64,000 nt of DNA from NCBI RefSeq assembly GCF_002157835.1, contig NZ_CP020809.1, positions 2,170,001 through 2,234,000 of the forward strand. Reading direction: 5' to 3'. Positions 43,720-51,577 of this stretch are shown one piece after another. Position numbers and translations under genes: made by a program. Each line of letters begins with the position of its first letter. The first letter of the stretch is position 1. This stretch comes from Mycobacterium dioxanotrophicus. Its GTDB lineage: Bacteria > Actinomycetota > Actinomycetes > Mycobacteriales > Mycobacteriaceae. A model generated the notes under the pieces. The model was not told where the DNA came from. It saw only the letters and a list, made by a program, of their open reading frames with translations, and searched no databases.

Positions 43720-44999
43720 ACCCCCACCACCTCGTCGAGTCGTTCCACCTCGTACGGTCGCACCGCTGTGAACGCGCCGGAACGGCATGCCGGGCAGGCG
43801 TTTTCGAGGTGGCTGTGCACGAGGTCGGGGAACTGGGTCAGGAGGCCGGCCGCCACATTCGCCGCGCCGTCGAGGGTGGCGCACGCACCCCGGCCACGCA
43901 GCACCACCGACCAGCGCTGCAGCCGGGCCACGTCGTCCTCACCGGCCATGCCGTCGCGCAGCGCGGCCATCACCGCCGCCATGGCCGCCGTGCCGTTGAA
44001 ACAGGACCCGCACTGTCCGGCGTTCTCCCGGTCGAAGTAGGTGAGCACCGACGCGGCGACCGCCACCGGGCAGTCGTCGGTGAGTACCGTGATCGCGCCG
44101 CAGCCCAGGCCGCTGCCGAGTTCCCGGATCGTCTCGTGATCCAGGGTGGCCCCGAGGATGTCGCGATTGAGCAGCCCGGCGAAGTACCCGCCCATGAGCG
44201 CCCCGGTGACCTGCTGCAGGGGAATGCCGTGCAGCGTCAGCAGATCCGCGACCGCGATGCCGTGCGGCAGCTCGTAGAGGGCGGCCGGACGGCCTGCACC
44301 GGTGATGGTGGCCAGGAAGGTGCCCGGCGACGCATCGGTGCCGGCGGTGCGGAACTGGGTCGCTCCGTGGATGTTCAGGTACGCCAGCTGAGCCAGGGTC
44401 TCGACATTGCTCACCAGCGTCGGAAACCCGCCGACACCCTGCTCGAATGGCCGTGGTGGCTTGTCGGTGGGTTTGGCCGGACCACCGTTGATCACGTGGA
44501 CCGCTGCGGTCTCCTCACCGGCCACGTAGCCCGGTGCGACGAGCACGAATTCGATGGGCAGCGAGCCCAATTCGCCGCCAAGCTCGCCGAGCGCGGCCTG
44601 CGCATGCTCGGCGGCCTGGCGGTCGGACACGTACAGATAGGCGTGCTGGGCGCCGATCACCGTGGCCGCCAGCCGCAGGCCGTCGAGAACTGCATGGGGC
44701 CGGTTGCGCAGCAGCCAGCGGTCCTTGATCGATGTCGGTTCACCTTCTTCGCCGTTGGCGATCGCCACGGCTCCGCCGGCCTCGCGTCCGTTGTCGCGTA
44801 CCGCACGCAGCTTGACCGCCAGCGGGAAGGCCGCTCCACCACGGCCGAGTAGACCGCTGGCCTGCACTTCGCCGAGTAGTCGGTCCGGATCGTCAAGGCA
44901 GGCATAGCCACCGGATCGCAGGTAATCGGTGAGTGTCTCCGTGCGCAACAGGCGCGGCGTCAGACCCGGCCATGCCGCGGCGGTGAGATCGGCTGTCAT
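43716..44999 (-). CDS. NuoF-like NADH dehydrogenase (Complex I 51 kDa family) protein
   Basis: A 427-residue stand-alone NuoF homologue. FMN/NADH motifs: GLLGRGGAAFPLAVKL and ANGEEGEPTSIKDRWLL; SLBB-like middle domain; C-terminal Fe-S region ENAGQCGSCFNGT with a later Cys in GRGACATL. The first cluster Cys of E-S-C-G-x-C-x-x-C is replaced by Ala, so the cluster may be altered. A second Cys pair, ACPACRSG, lies near the end. ATG 44999 is used; a GTG two codons earlier is possible. It is likely to be a ferredoxin reductase for the cluster oxygenases. Confidence 0.85.
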   Translation of the reverse strand: MTADLTAAAWPGLTPRLLRTETLTDYLRSGGYACLDDPDRLLGEVQASGLLGRGGAAFPLAVKLRAVRDNGREAGGAVAIANGEEGEPTSIKDRWLLRNRPHAVLDGLRLAATVIGAQHAYLYVSDRQAAEHAQAALGELGGELGSLPIEFVLVAPGYVAGEETAAVHVINGGPAKPTDKPPRPFEQGVGGFPTLVSNVETLAQLAYLNIHGATQFRTAGTDASPGTFLATITGAGRPAALYELPHGIAVADLLTLHGIPLQQVTGALMGGYFAGLLNRDILGATLDHETIRELGSGLGCGAITVLTDDCPVAVAASVLTYFDRENAGQCGSCFNGTAAMAAVMAALRDGMAGEDDVARLQRWSVVLRGRGACATLDGAANVAAGLLTQFPDLVHSHLENACPACRSGAFTAVRPYEVERLDEVVGV

Positions 45000-45019
45000 G
45001 GTCACATCCCGTCCCCGGC

Positions 45020-45025
45020 TACGCT
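45020..45025 (+). promoter_or_regulatory. Putative -10 box, near-leaderless
   Basis: TACGCT, seven bases before the ATG at 45033, with no Shine-Dalgarno between. It lies in the 33-base gap between divergent genes. Confidence 0.35.
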
Positions 45026-45032
45026 AACCGGC

Positions 45033-45506
45033 ATGAGAACTGCTGTGGTGCGCGTCGGCGTCGACCCGGTCGGCGAGCTCGGGCCGCAGCAACTGGCCGA
45101 CGGCATGACGATGCTCCGCGACATGATGATCGAACGTGGCGCGCAGGTGCTGGACAACCAGCTCGCCGGTCTGCCCGCGCACCGGCGTGAGGTGCAGGTT
45201 CTCATCGCGGGCGACGATGCACAGGAGCTTCAACAGCTCGTGATCGAACTGTGTGCCAAGGCTTTCGGTACGGCTCCGCAGGCCGGTGTGGTCACCTTCG
45301 TCAGCCGTGGCACCGACGACGACGCCCGCGGTGTGCTGGCCGGTTTCGGGTTGTCCGGCGAGATCGAGCGCGGTGTCGACAGCGACGGCTGGGAGGTGGT
45401 GTCGGTGACGCTGCGCGAGGCCGACCTGGACCGCATCCCCGAAAGCCGGATCCATACGGCACTCGAGGCCTCGCTCAACTGCGAGGTGCACATCCGCACG
45501 GTGTGA
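45033..45506 (+). CDS. Conserved protein of unknown function
   Basis: A 157-residue soluble alpha/beta protein. The layout resembles a duplicated ferredoxin-like fold: MRTAVVRVGVDPVGEL, VQVLIAGDDAQELQQLV, AGVVTFVSRGTDDDARGVL and IHTALEASLNCEVHIRTV. The last segment is typical of small ligand- or RNA-binding domains. No enzyme motif or Cys pair is obvious. It is divergent from the NuoF-like operon and converges with the hydrolase at 45512, with five bases between them. I do not recognise the family name. Confidence 0.7.
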   Translation: MRTAVVRVGVDPVGELGPQQLADGMTMLRDMMIERGAQVLDNQLAGLPAHRREVQVLIAGDDAQELQQLVIELCAKAFGTAPQAGVVTFVSRGTDDDARGVLAGFGLSGEIERGVDSDGWEVVSVTLREADLDRIPESRIHTALEASLNCEVHIRTV

Positions 45507-45511
45507 GCCCG

Positions 45512-46402
45512 TCATTTGCCGAGAAAATCAAGGATCGCCGGCGCCGCCTGCACCCAGGTGTCGAACATGTTGAACCGCTTGGCCTTTCCAGAGGCGCGAT
45601 CCTCTCCGGCGCGTTCCCAGGCATCTTCGGGCCACGGCGGGTCGATCAGCGTCGAACCCTTGATCAGGCAACTCACTTCCAAAGAGGTGCGCTTCGGGTG
45701 GTCGAGATCGTTCTCGCCGCCCCGGATGATCAACGTCGGAACCTTGATGTTGTCGAACATCTCGTCCTCGACCCCAGGGATGGTCTGTCCGGGCTTGGGT
45801 ACGAACGCATTGAGCCAGCGCAGCATCAGCTTGAGGAATTCGTCCGCGTCCTGCGCCAGGATGCGGGCCTCGTTCGCCGGGTTTTCCGCGATCCGTTCCT
45901 TCCACTCGTCAATGCGGGCAACGGCTTTCATACCCGCACCGCGAACCGCGAGGATACTCGGGACGACGTAGTAGGAGCCCAGCACGAACGAGCCGTACAC
46001 CCCGCCGACGATGTTCCACACCACGAGCTTGGTGACGATCTCGGGGTAGAGCATGGTCGTCAACATCGAATCCCGGGCACCGCCGGACCCGCCGGCCAGG
46101 ATGCACGGGCCGATGCCCAGCTGGGTGATCAACTGGTGCAACGTCTCGGCCCGCATGTGTGATTCGCTGTATCCGTAGAACTGCACATCGGACTTGCCGC
46201 AGTTCGGGCGGTCCCACAGCAGTACCCGGTAGCCGCCCTTGACCAGTTCCTCGGCCAGCGGACGCAACCCCGGGATGTCCTTGCTGAACCGTCCTCCCGG
46301 CGTCAGCGCGATGAAATCGCCTTCTTCACCGAGAATTTCGTACACGACGTTGCCACCGTTGATCTCGATGACCTTCTCGTCCTGCTCGAGTACCACCGTC
46401 AC
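45512..46402 (-). CDS. Alpha/beta hydrolase
   Basis: A 296-residue alpha/beta hydrolase: ALTPGGRFSKD near the oxyanion site, LLWDRPNCGKSD, nucleophile elbow AGGSGGARD and an acid region IIRGGEND. The elbow G-G-S-G-G is typical of C-C and ester hydrolases acting on catabolic intermediates. No final His could be placed confidently. The GTG overlaps the Rieske ferredoxin stop by four bases. Last gene of the operon starting at 49059. Confidence 0.83.
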   Translation of the reverse strand: MTVVLEQDEKVIEINGGNVVYEILGEEGDFIALTPGGRFSKDIPGLRPLAEELVKGGYRVLLWDRPNCGKSDVQFYGYSESHMRAETLHQLITQLGIGPCILAGGSGGARDSMLTTMLYPEIVTKLVVWNIVGGVYGSFVLGSYYVVPSILAVRGAGMKAVARIDEWKERIAENPANEARILAQDADEFLKLMLRWLNAFVPKPGQTIPGVEDEMFDNIKVPTLIIRGGENDLDHPKRTSLEVSCLIKGSTLIDPPWPEDAWERAGEDRASGKAKRFNMFDTWVQAAPAILDFLGK

Positions 46403-46791
46403 GCCATCACCAACACTTCGTCGTCAACGATCCGCACCGGGTAGGTACGGATACTCCACTCCGGCTTGACTGCGGTCGTGCCGGTCGCCAGTTCGAAACC
46501 CCACTGGTGCCAGGGGCAATAGATGAACTCTTGATCGCGCACCATCACCGCGCCACCGGGGGCGGTCTCATCGACGACAGTTCGTCCGCGGGGCCGCCCC
46601 GAACACAGTGGCCCGCCCTCATGTGGGCAGTAGTTCGCGATGGCATAGAACGTGCCGTTGACGTTGTAGACGCCGACCCCGTGGCGGCCGATCGGTACCA
46701 GCTTGTGGGTGCCGGGGGGAATTTCGTCGACAGTGGCGACGACGTGCTCGCGCCCCTGCGCAAGCCGGGGGCGCTTGTCCGGTTCGCTCAC
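46399..46791 (-). CDS. Rieske 2Fe-2S ferredoxin
   Basis: A 130-residue stand-alone Rieske protein: C-x-H in YCPHEGGPL and C-x2-H in YCPWHQWGF, with the Rieske beta-sandwich pattern HGVGVYNVNGTFYAIAN. It would carry electrons to an oxygenase, possibly the Rieske oxygenase at 16304, or form part of an unidentified complex with the amidohydrolases. The GTG lies one base after the amidohydrolase stop. Confidence 0.87.
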   Translation of the reverse strand: MSEPDKRPRLAQGREHVVATVDEIPPGTHKLVPIGRHGVGVYNVNGTFYAIANYCPHEGGPLCSGRPRGRTVVDETAPGGAVMVRDQEFIYCPWHQWGFELATGTTAVKPEWSIRTYPVRIVDDEVLVMA

Positions 46792-46792
46792 G

Positions 46793-47935
46793 TCAGAACA
46801 CCCGGACCTGGCCCTCGAGAACCGGAACGGTCTCGGGCAGCTTGTAGGTCTCGATGCCGTTGCGGAACATGATCGCCTCGCGGGTGTGCTCGGGCAGGTG
46901 TTTGACCAGCCAGCGCGGATCGTCGAACGTCCAGTGCGGATAGTCGCTGCTGTAGAGCAGGATCTTCTCGCATTCCATCCACTCGAACGCCCGGGACAGT
47001 TCGGTCTTGTCTTCGGGGTAGTCGAGCGGCTGGGTGGTGAACTTGATGTGGTCTTTGACGTATTCGCTGGGTTTGCGCTTGATGTCCAGCCAGGATTTGC
47101 GAGCCGCGTAGATCGCGTCCATGCGCCACATGAGCGGCAGGATCCAGGTGAACGCGTGCTCGACGAACACGATGCGCAGGGTGGGGAAGCGGTCGAAGAC
47201 ACCGTCGAAGATCAGGCTCATCACCTGGTTGGCGGCCAACAGCGAGTACGTGACCATGAAATCGTGGTTGTAGCTCGGCAATCCGACCGGCGGGAGCGGT
47301 AACGTGTCGAATTCGCCACGCGAGAGGTGACAGCTCACCGTGATGTCGTGCCTGGTGGCCGCAGCCCAGACCGGGTCGTACTTGGGATCCCCCCACGACG
47401 GCCGCGGCTCGGCCTTGATCAGCACTTGAGCCATGTAGGGGTGATCGGCCCACTTCTCGATCTCGGCGACCGCGAGCTGCGGCTCCTCGATGGCCACACA
47501 CACCGAGCCCCGCCACCGTTGATGCCAGTTGTTATGGCTGTCGAGCCAGTGGTTGGCCAGCCACTCGTTGGTCGCGGTGCAGTAGGCCGCGGTGGCCTCG
47601 GCCAACCGGCTCTCGGCGTGCGTCGGCTCCAAGATGGCGATGTCGGAGCCGGCCTCCATGATCAGCTGGCGCAGCGCCATATCGGGATCGCTGCAGGCGA
47701 ATTCGCCATCCGGCGGGAACGCGTCGACCCGCATCGCATAGGAGTGCGCGTAATCCGGTGCGTCGTAATAGATCTGCTCGCCTACCGGGTGATTGAGGAA
47801 GTACTTGCTGCGCCACGGCTCAGGGATGTACTCGATGAGCTCACCGCGTTTGGGCATGGGGTGCACGTCGGAGTCGACGCACCGGACCGCGATGCGCTCG
47901 GCCGCGGGTACTCGTGGGCTCGCTGTGACGGACAT
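46793..47935 (-). CDS. Amidohydrolase 2 family protein (ligand-complete)
   Basis: A 380-residue ACMSD-like TIM barrel: metal site D-x-H in VDSDVHPMP (about residue 24), His in VSCHLSRGEF and the active-site Asp in YSSDYPHW. ATG 47935 with GGAGG four bases upstream. It lies after a related but degenerate gene (47956-49059) and before a Rieske protein. Together they may form a heteromeric hydrolase or decarboxylase. Confidence 0.87.
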   Translation of the reverse strand: MSVTASPRVPAAERIAVRCVDSDVHPMPKRGELIEYIPEPWRSKYFLNHPVGEQIYYDAPDYAHSYAMRVDAFPPDGEFACSDPDMALRQLIMEAGSDIAILEPTHAESRLAEATAAYCTATNEWLANHWLDSHNNWHQRWRGSVCVAIEEPQLAVAEIEKWADHPYMAQVLIKAEPRPSWGDPKYDPVWAAATRHDITVSCHLSRGEFDTLPLPPVGLPSYNHDFMVTYSLLAANQVMSLIFDGVFDRFPTLRIVFVEHAFTWILPLMWRMDAIYAARKSWLDIKRKPSEYVKDHIKFTTQPLDYPEDKTELSRAFEWMECEKILLYSSDYPHWTFDDPRWLVKHLPEHTREAIMFRNGIETYKLPETVPVLEGQVRVF

Positions 47936-47955
47936 GAATCCTCCCTCGCGTACTT

Positions 47956-49059
47956 CTACTGTGCCGCAACGGCGGACGGTATGACTGCGCTGCGCAGCCC
48001 GTAGAGCTCTGCGGCGTTGCGCCACAACAGCTTGTCCCGCTGCTCGGCGGTGAATGCGGCCGGTACCGTCGGTTCGTTCAGTTGCCAGTGCGGGTAACTC
48101 GACCCGAACATCACCATGTCTTCCTTGCCCGTGAACCCGAACCACTCGCCGGCGAACTCGACGTCGCCAGGCCCGTCGAGGGCGCCCTGCACGAAGTAGA
48201 CGTGGCCGGGAAGATAATCGCTGGGCATTCTGGGAGCCCACGGTGTCTGCTCCAGATGCGGCCGGCCGAAGCAGTCCATGCGCCACATGAACGGTGTCAG
48301 CATGTCGGCCGCGCCGTCGGCCCACACGAACTTGAGTGCCGGCGTGCGCTCGAAGACGCCTTCGGCGATCATGTTCATCAGGTGGTACAGGTAATTCAGC
48401 GCCATGAAGCCGAGATACTGTTCATAGGTTCGGGTCTTGCCCGATGGCGTCGGCGGAAACTGGACGCCCGCACCGCCTTCGATGTGCACCGCCACCGGTA
48501 GACCGGCATCGGCGGCAGCATCCCACAGCGGCCAGTACTGCGGCTTGCCGTACAGCTCGCGGGACTGCAACGGCACGCCTATCTGCACGACGCGAGGATG
48601 GTCCTTGTAACGGTTGATCTCGCGCACTGCGCCGGCGACGTCGTCGGGGTTCACCCGGATGGTGCCGCGGAACCGGTGGCCGTGCGCGTCGTGGTCGAGC
48701 CAGCGCGTCACCATCATCTCGTTGTGCGCGTTGGCAAGTGCGGTGCCCAGGTGGCGGTCCGGCATGATGCCGCGGGTCATGGGGTGCAGGATCGCGATGT
48801 CGACGCCGCGGTCGGCGAACAGATGCTGCGCGGTCAGATCGGGATCCGAGCCGGGGTATTGCCGTTCGGGCCCCTTGCTGTGCTTTGCGTACTCGCCGCC
48901 CGGCGCGCCATACCAATTCATTTCGTAGTCGGGGAAGCCGCGGCTGGCGAACGGCTCGCGCAGAAAGTTCTGCCTCAAGTCTTTGTTCGACCCGAAGAAG
49001 ACGTGCACGCTGGCATCGATGACCGGGGTGCTGGTCCCGTCGGGGTGCTGCACTGCCAA
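47956..49059 (-). CDS. Amidohydrolase 2 family protein with altered metal site
   Basis: A 367-residue paralogue of the next gene. The first motif reads IDASVHVFF, with Ser for the metal-binding Asp. The C-terminal motif reads FGSSYPHW, with Ser where the neighbour has Asp. A central His (VAVHIEGG) remains. It is probably non-catalytic or mechanistically altered. The TTG start has GGAGG six bases upstream; a GTG two codons later is an alternative. It heads the minus operon; the operator at 49155-49169 lies 96 bases upstream. Confidence 0.83.
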   Translation of the reverse strand: MAVQHPDGTSTPVIDASVHVFFGSNKDLRQNFLREPFASRGFPDYEMNWYGAPGGEYAKHSKGPERQYPGSDPDLTAQHLFADRGVDIAILHPMTRGIMPDRHLGTALANAHNEMMVTRWLDHDAHGHRFRGTIRVNPDDVAGAVREINRYKDHPRVVQIGVPLQSRELYGKPQYWPLWDAAADAGLPVAVHIEGGAGVQFPPTPSGKTRTYEQYLGFMALNYLYHLMNMIAEGVFERTPALKFVWADGAADMLTPFMWRMDCFGRPHLEQTPWAPRMPSDYLPGHVYFVQGALDGPGDVEFAGEWFGFTGKEDMVMFGSSYPHWQLNEPTVPAAFTAEQRDKLLWRNAAELYGLRSAVIPSAVAAQ

Positions 49060-49154
49060 GGCTGACCTCCGATGTTCGTCCGGTGCACACGTTGTCGACG
49101 GTGTGACCGTGACACCGGACCTTCTGCCAGTTTAGATCCTTATTCTTCAATAGC

Positions 49155-49169
49155 AAGAATATTGTTCTC
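49155..49169. promoter_or_regulatory. Operator variant AAGAAT-ATT-GTTCTC
   Basis: Same half-sites as the copy at 8841-8855. Near the promoter of the minus operon (49059 to 45512). An overlapping ATTCTT/AAGAAT pairing (49142-49160) adds symmetry. Confidence 0.5.
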
Positions 49170-49277
49170 CAAATGCGGATTAGCTCCCATGCAGGTAGGC
49201 GCTCCTGCTGGTCAGTCGCCTAGCGGCCGATGGCGGAGAAGTCATCCTTGGCTCACGAGAATGCCAGATCATCTGAG

Positions 49278-49292
49278 GAGAATGTTATTCTC
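49278..49292. promoter_or_regulatory. Perfect operator GAGAAT-GTT-ATTCTC
   Basis: A 6-3-6 perfect inverted repeat, 32 bases upstream of the ACAD GTG at 49325. Identical half-sites to 9795-9809 and 18203-18217. A single half-site GAGAAT occurs nearby at about 49257. Confidence 0.7.
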
Positions 49293-49324
49293 GCCTGGAT
49301 GTGACAGCCCACAGGAGGCGGCGC

Positions 49325-50329
49325 GTGCTACTCGAATTCGATGCCGATCAGCGGCTATGGCAGGAAACCGTGCGCGACGCGGTCGGCAAGCAGTGTCCGG
49401 CGACCCTGGTCCGGGAGGTCGCCGAGCGGGGGGTCGATCCAGCACCGCTGTGGCAGTGCTACATCGATCAGGGCTGGACCGAACTCACCGATCCGCAGAA
49501 TGCGGTCGAGCTCGCGATCGTGCTCGAAGAGCTGGGTCGTGCCACCGACCTGACCCCGTATCTGGCGACCATGACGCAGTACGCGCCGCTGGCCGAGGAC
49601 CGGTTCGACCCCGCCGCCGCGGGTACCGCCGTATACAGCGGGGTCGCCGCACGGCGCGATGCCACGGGCTGGGTGCTCGACGGCACCGCGCATCACGTGC
49701 TCGACGGAGACCGCGTGCAGGCGCTGGCAGTGGTGACCGACGCCGGAGTGTTCCTGGTGCCGGCCGACAAGGTGCGCGCCCGGCGCACGCCGGCTTTCGA
49801 TCCGGTGCTGCACATTGCCGAAGTGACGTTCGACGGGGTGAGTGTTCCCGGCACCGATCGCATGCATGTCGACACCGAGAAGGCCCGGCATCTGGCTCTG
49901 GCCGGTATGGCGGTGACGACCGTCGGTGCCTGCCAACGGGTTTTGGACCTCGCGCTCGAACACGTCAAGCAACGTCATCAGTTCGGTGTGCCGATCGGAT
50001 CGTTCCAGGCAGTGCAGCACAAGGCCGTCGACATGCACGTCGCCATCGAACGGGCCCGGGCACTGTCGTACTTCGCCGCACTGACCATCGCTGCCGACGA
50101 CTCACGGCGGCGACTGTCCGCGGCGATGGCCAAGGCCGCAGCGGGGGAGTGTCAGGCGGTGGTATTTCGCCACGGCTTGCAGTTGTTCGGGGCGATGGGA
50201 TTCACCTGGGAGAACGACGTTCAGTTCGCGCTCAAGCGCGCGAAGGCCGGCGAACTGCTGCTGGGTGGGGCGGCCGAGCACCGTGCGGTGATCGCCGCCG
50301 AGTACCGCACGACGTACAGGGGGCTCTAA
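49325..50329 (+). CDS. Acyl-CoA dehydrogenase family protein, small/degenerate (beta-type) subunit
   Basis: A 334-residue ACAD-like protein with an abbreviated central region. The C-terminal domain is recognisable (VKQRHQFGVPIGSFQAVQHKAVDMH, LQLFGAMGFTWENDVQFALKRA). The C-terminal catalytic segment reads LLLGGAAEHRAVIA rather than GTSE. GTG 49325 is chosen because AGGAGG lies five bases upstream. One base separates its stop from the large ACAD, so an alpha/beta heteromer is likely, as in cholesterol side-chain and ring dehydrogenases. Controlled by the operator at 49278. Confidence 0.8.
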   Translation: MLLEFDADQRLWQETVRDAVGKQCPATLVREVAERGVDPAPLWQCYIDQGWTELTDPQNAVELAIVLEELGRATDLTPYLATMTQYAPLAEDRFDPAAAGTAVYSGVAARRDATGWVLDGTAHHVLDGDRVQALAVVTDAGVFLVPADKVRARRTPAFDPVLHIAEVTFDGVSVPGTDRMHVDTEKARHLALAGMAVTTVGACQRVLDLALEHVKQRHQFGVPIGSFQAVQHKAVDMHVAIERARALSYFAALTIAADDSRRRLSAAMAKAAAGECQAVVFRHGLQLFGAMGFTWENDVQFALKRAKAGELLLGGAAEHRAVIAAEYRTTYRGL

Positions 50330-50330
50330 G

Positions 50331-51506
50331 ATGCAACTGACCTTCGATTCCGATGTCGAGGCCTTCCGCGCCGAATTCGCCGCGTTCCTCGACGCCCATC
50401 TGCCATCCGAGGCGCAGACTCATGCGCGGCCCCGCTCGGTGTCGCACATGCCGCAGTGGGCGCGCGACTGGCAGCGGCTGTTGTTCGACAACGGTTGGCT
50501 ATTGCCCGCCCAGCCGCCGGAGTTCGGTGGCCGTAACGCCACCGTCGTACAGCAGTTCGTGCACCTCGATGAGCTGTGCCGCAGGCGCATCTACCACAGC
50601 TTCAACCCTCAGGGCGTTAATATCATTGCCGCGTCATTGCTTTCGTTCGGATCCGAGGAACAGAAGCACCGCTGGGCGGTTCCCGTGCTGCGCGGTGAGC
50701 GCACGGCGTCGCTCGGCATGAGTGAACCGAGCGCTGGCTCGGATCTTGCGTCTCTACGCACGCGGGCCATCTTGGACGGGGACCATTTCGTCGTCAACGG
50801 TCAGAAGGTGTGGACGTCGGGCGCACACGACGCCGACTTCCTGCTGACCTTCGTCCGTACCGATCCTGACGCGCCCAAACACAAGGGCATCAGCGTGCTG
50901 ATCATCCCGACCGACACCCCCGGTGTGGTGTGCCGGCCGTTCGCGGACATGACGGGCGAGGAGAATCTCGACTTCAACGAGGTCTTCTTCACCGATGCCA
51001 AGGTGCCTGCCGAGAATCTCGTCGGCCCGTTGAACGGCGGGTGGGGCGTCGCCAACGGCTCGCTCGGTCACGAGCGGACCATGATGTGGCTGGGTTTCGC
51101 GGACCGCATCGACAACATGCTCGCCGACTTCCGTCCCCGCACGGCGCTCGAACGGGACCAGTACGCCACCACCGTCATGGATTATCAAGCGTTGCGGGCC
51201 ATGGGTTCTGCGGCGTTGGCCCGGGCGTCGCGCGGCGAGATGGACACCGCGTCGGTATCGGTGTTGAAGCTCTTCGGTTCCGAGGCCGAGCGCAACGCCT
51301 TCGAGAACGCGTTGACCGCTGCGGGACCGGACGGGCTGGTGCACCCGTCGACGACGGGGCCCTACGAACACATGAACCTCGACCACTACTTCGCCAGCTG
51401 GTTCGAGCGTTACGCGCGCAGCTTCGGCGGAACCATCGCGGGCGGCACGTCGGAGATCCAGCGCAACATCATCGCGACCCAGGTGCTCGGATTGCCGCGG
51501 CGCTGA
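50331..51506 (+). CDS. Acyl-CoA dehydrogenase, large (alpha-type) subunit
   Basis: A 391-residue ACAD: LGMSEPSAGSDLASLRTRA (FAD/CoA loop), VNGQKVWTSGAHDADFLLTF, and the catalytic Glu in IAGGTSEIQRNIIATQVLG. It begins one base after the small subunit. Likely FAD-dependent desaturation of a pathway acyl-CoA with ETF as acceptor. The operon ends at a palindromic repeat (51513-51577). Confidence 0.9.
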   Translation: MQLTFDSDVEAFRAEFAAFLDAHLPSEAQTHARPRSVSHMPQWARDWQRLLFDNGWLLPAQPPEFGGRNATVVQQFVHLDELCRRRIYHSFNPQGVNIIAASLLSFGSEEQKHRWAVPVLRGERTASLGMSEPSAGSDLASLRTRAILDGDHFVVNGQKVWTSGAHDADFLLTFVRTDPDAPKHKGISVLIIPTDTPGVVCRPFADMTGEENLDFNEVFFTDAKVPAENLVGPLNGGWGVANGSLGHERTMMWLGFADRIDNMLADFRPRTALERDQYATTVMDYQALRAMGSAALARASRGEMDTASVSVLKLFGSEAERNAFENALTAAGPDGLVHPSTTGPYEHMNLDHYFASWFERYARSFGGTIAGGTSEIQRNIIATQVLGLPRR

Positions 51507-51512
51507 GTTTCT

Positions 51513-51577
51513 CCCGCGAACAGTCACTCAGGTACGCCAACCGCGGCGTGTCGCGGACCTACGTGTCTGCTCGCGCA
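51513..51577. repeat. REP-like palindromic element, copy A
   Basis: A 65-base element between the convergent ACAD and double-TetR genes. Arms at 51516-51527 and 51563-51574 pair at 10 of 12 positions. The minus-strand reading closely matches the copy at 62117-62181, including GCGAGCAGACACGTAGGT. It contains the TetR stop codon. It may also act as a terminator. Confidence 0.75.
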
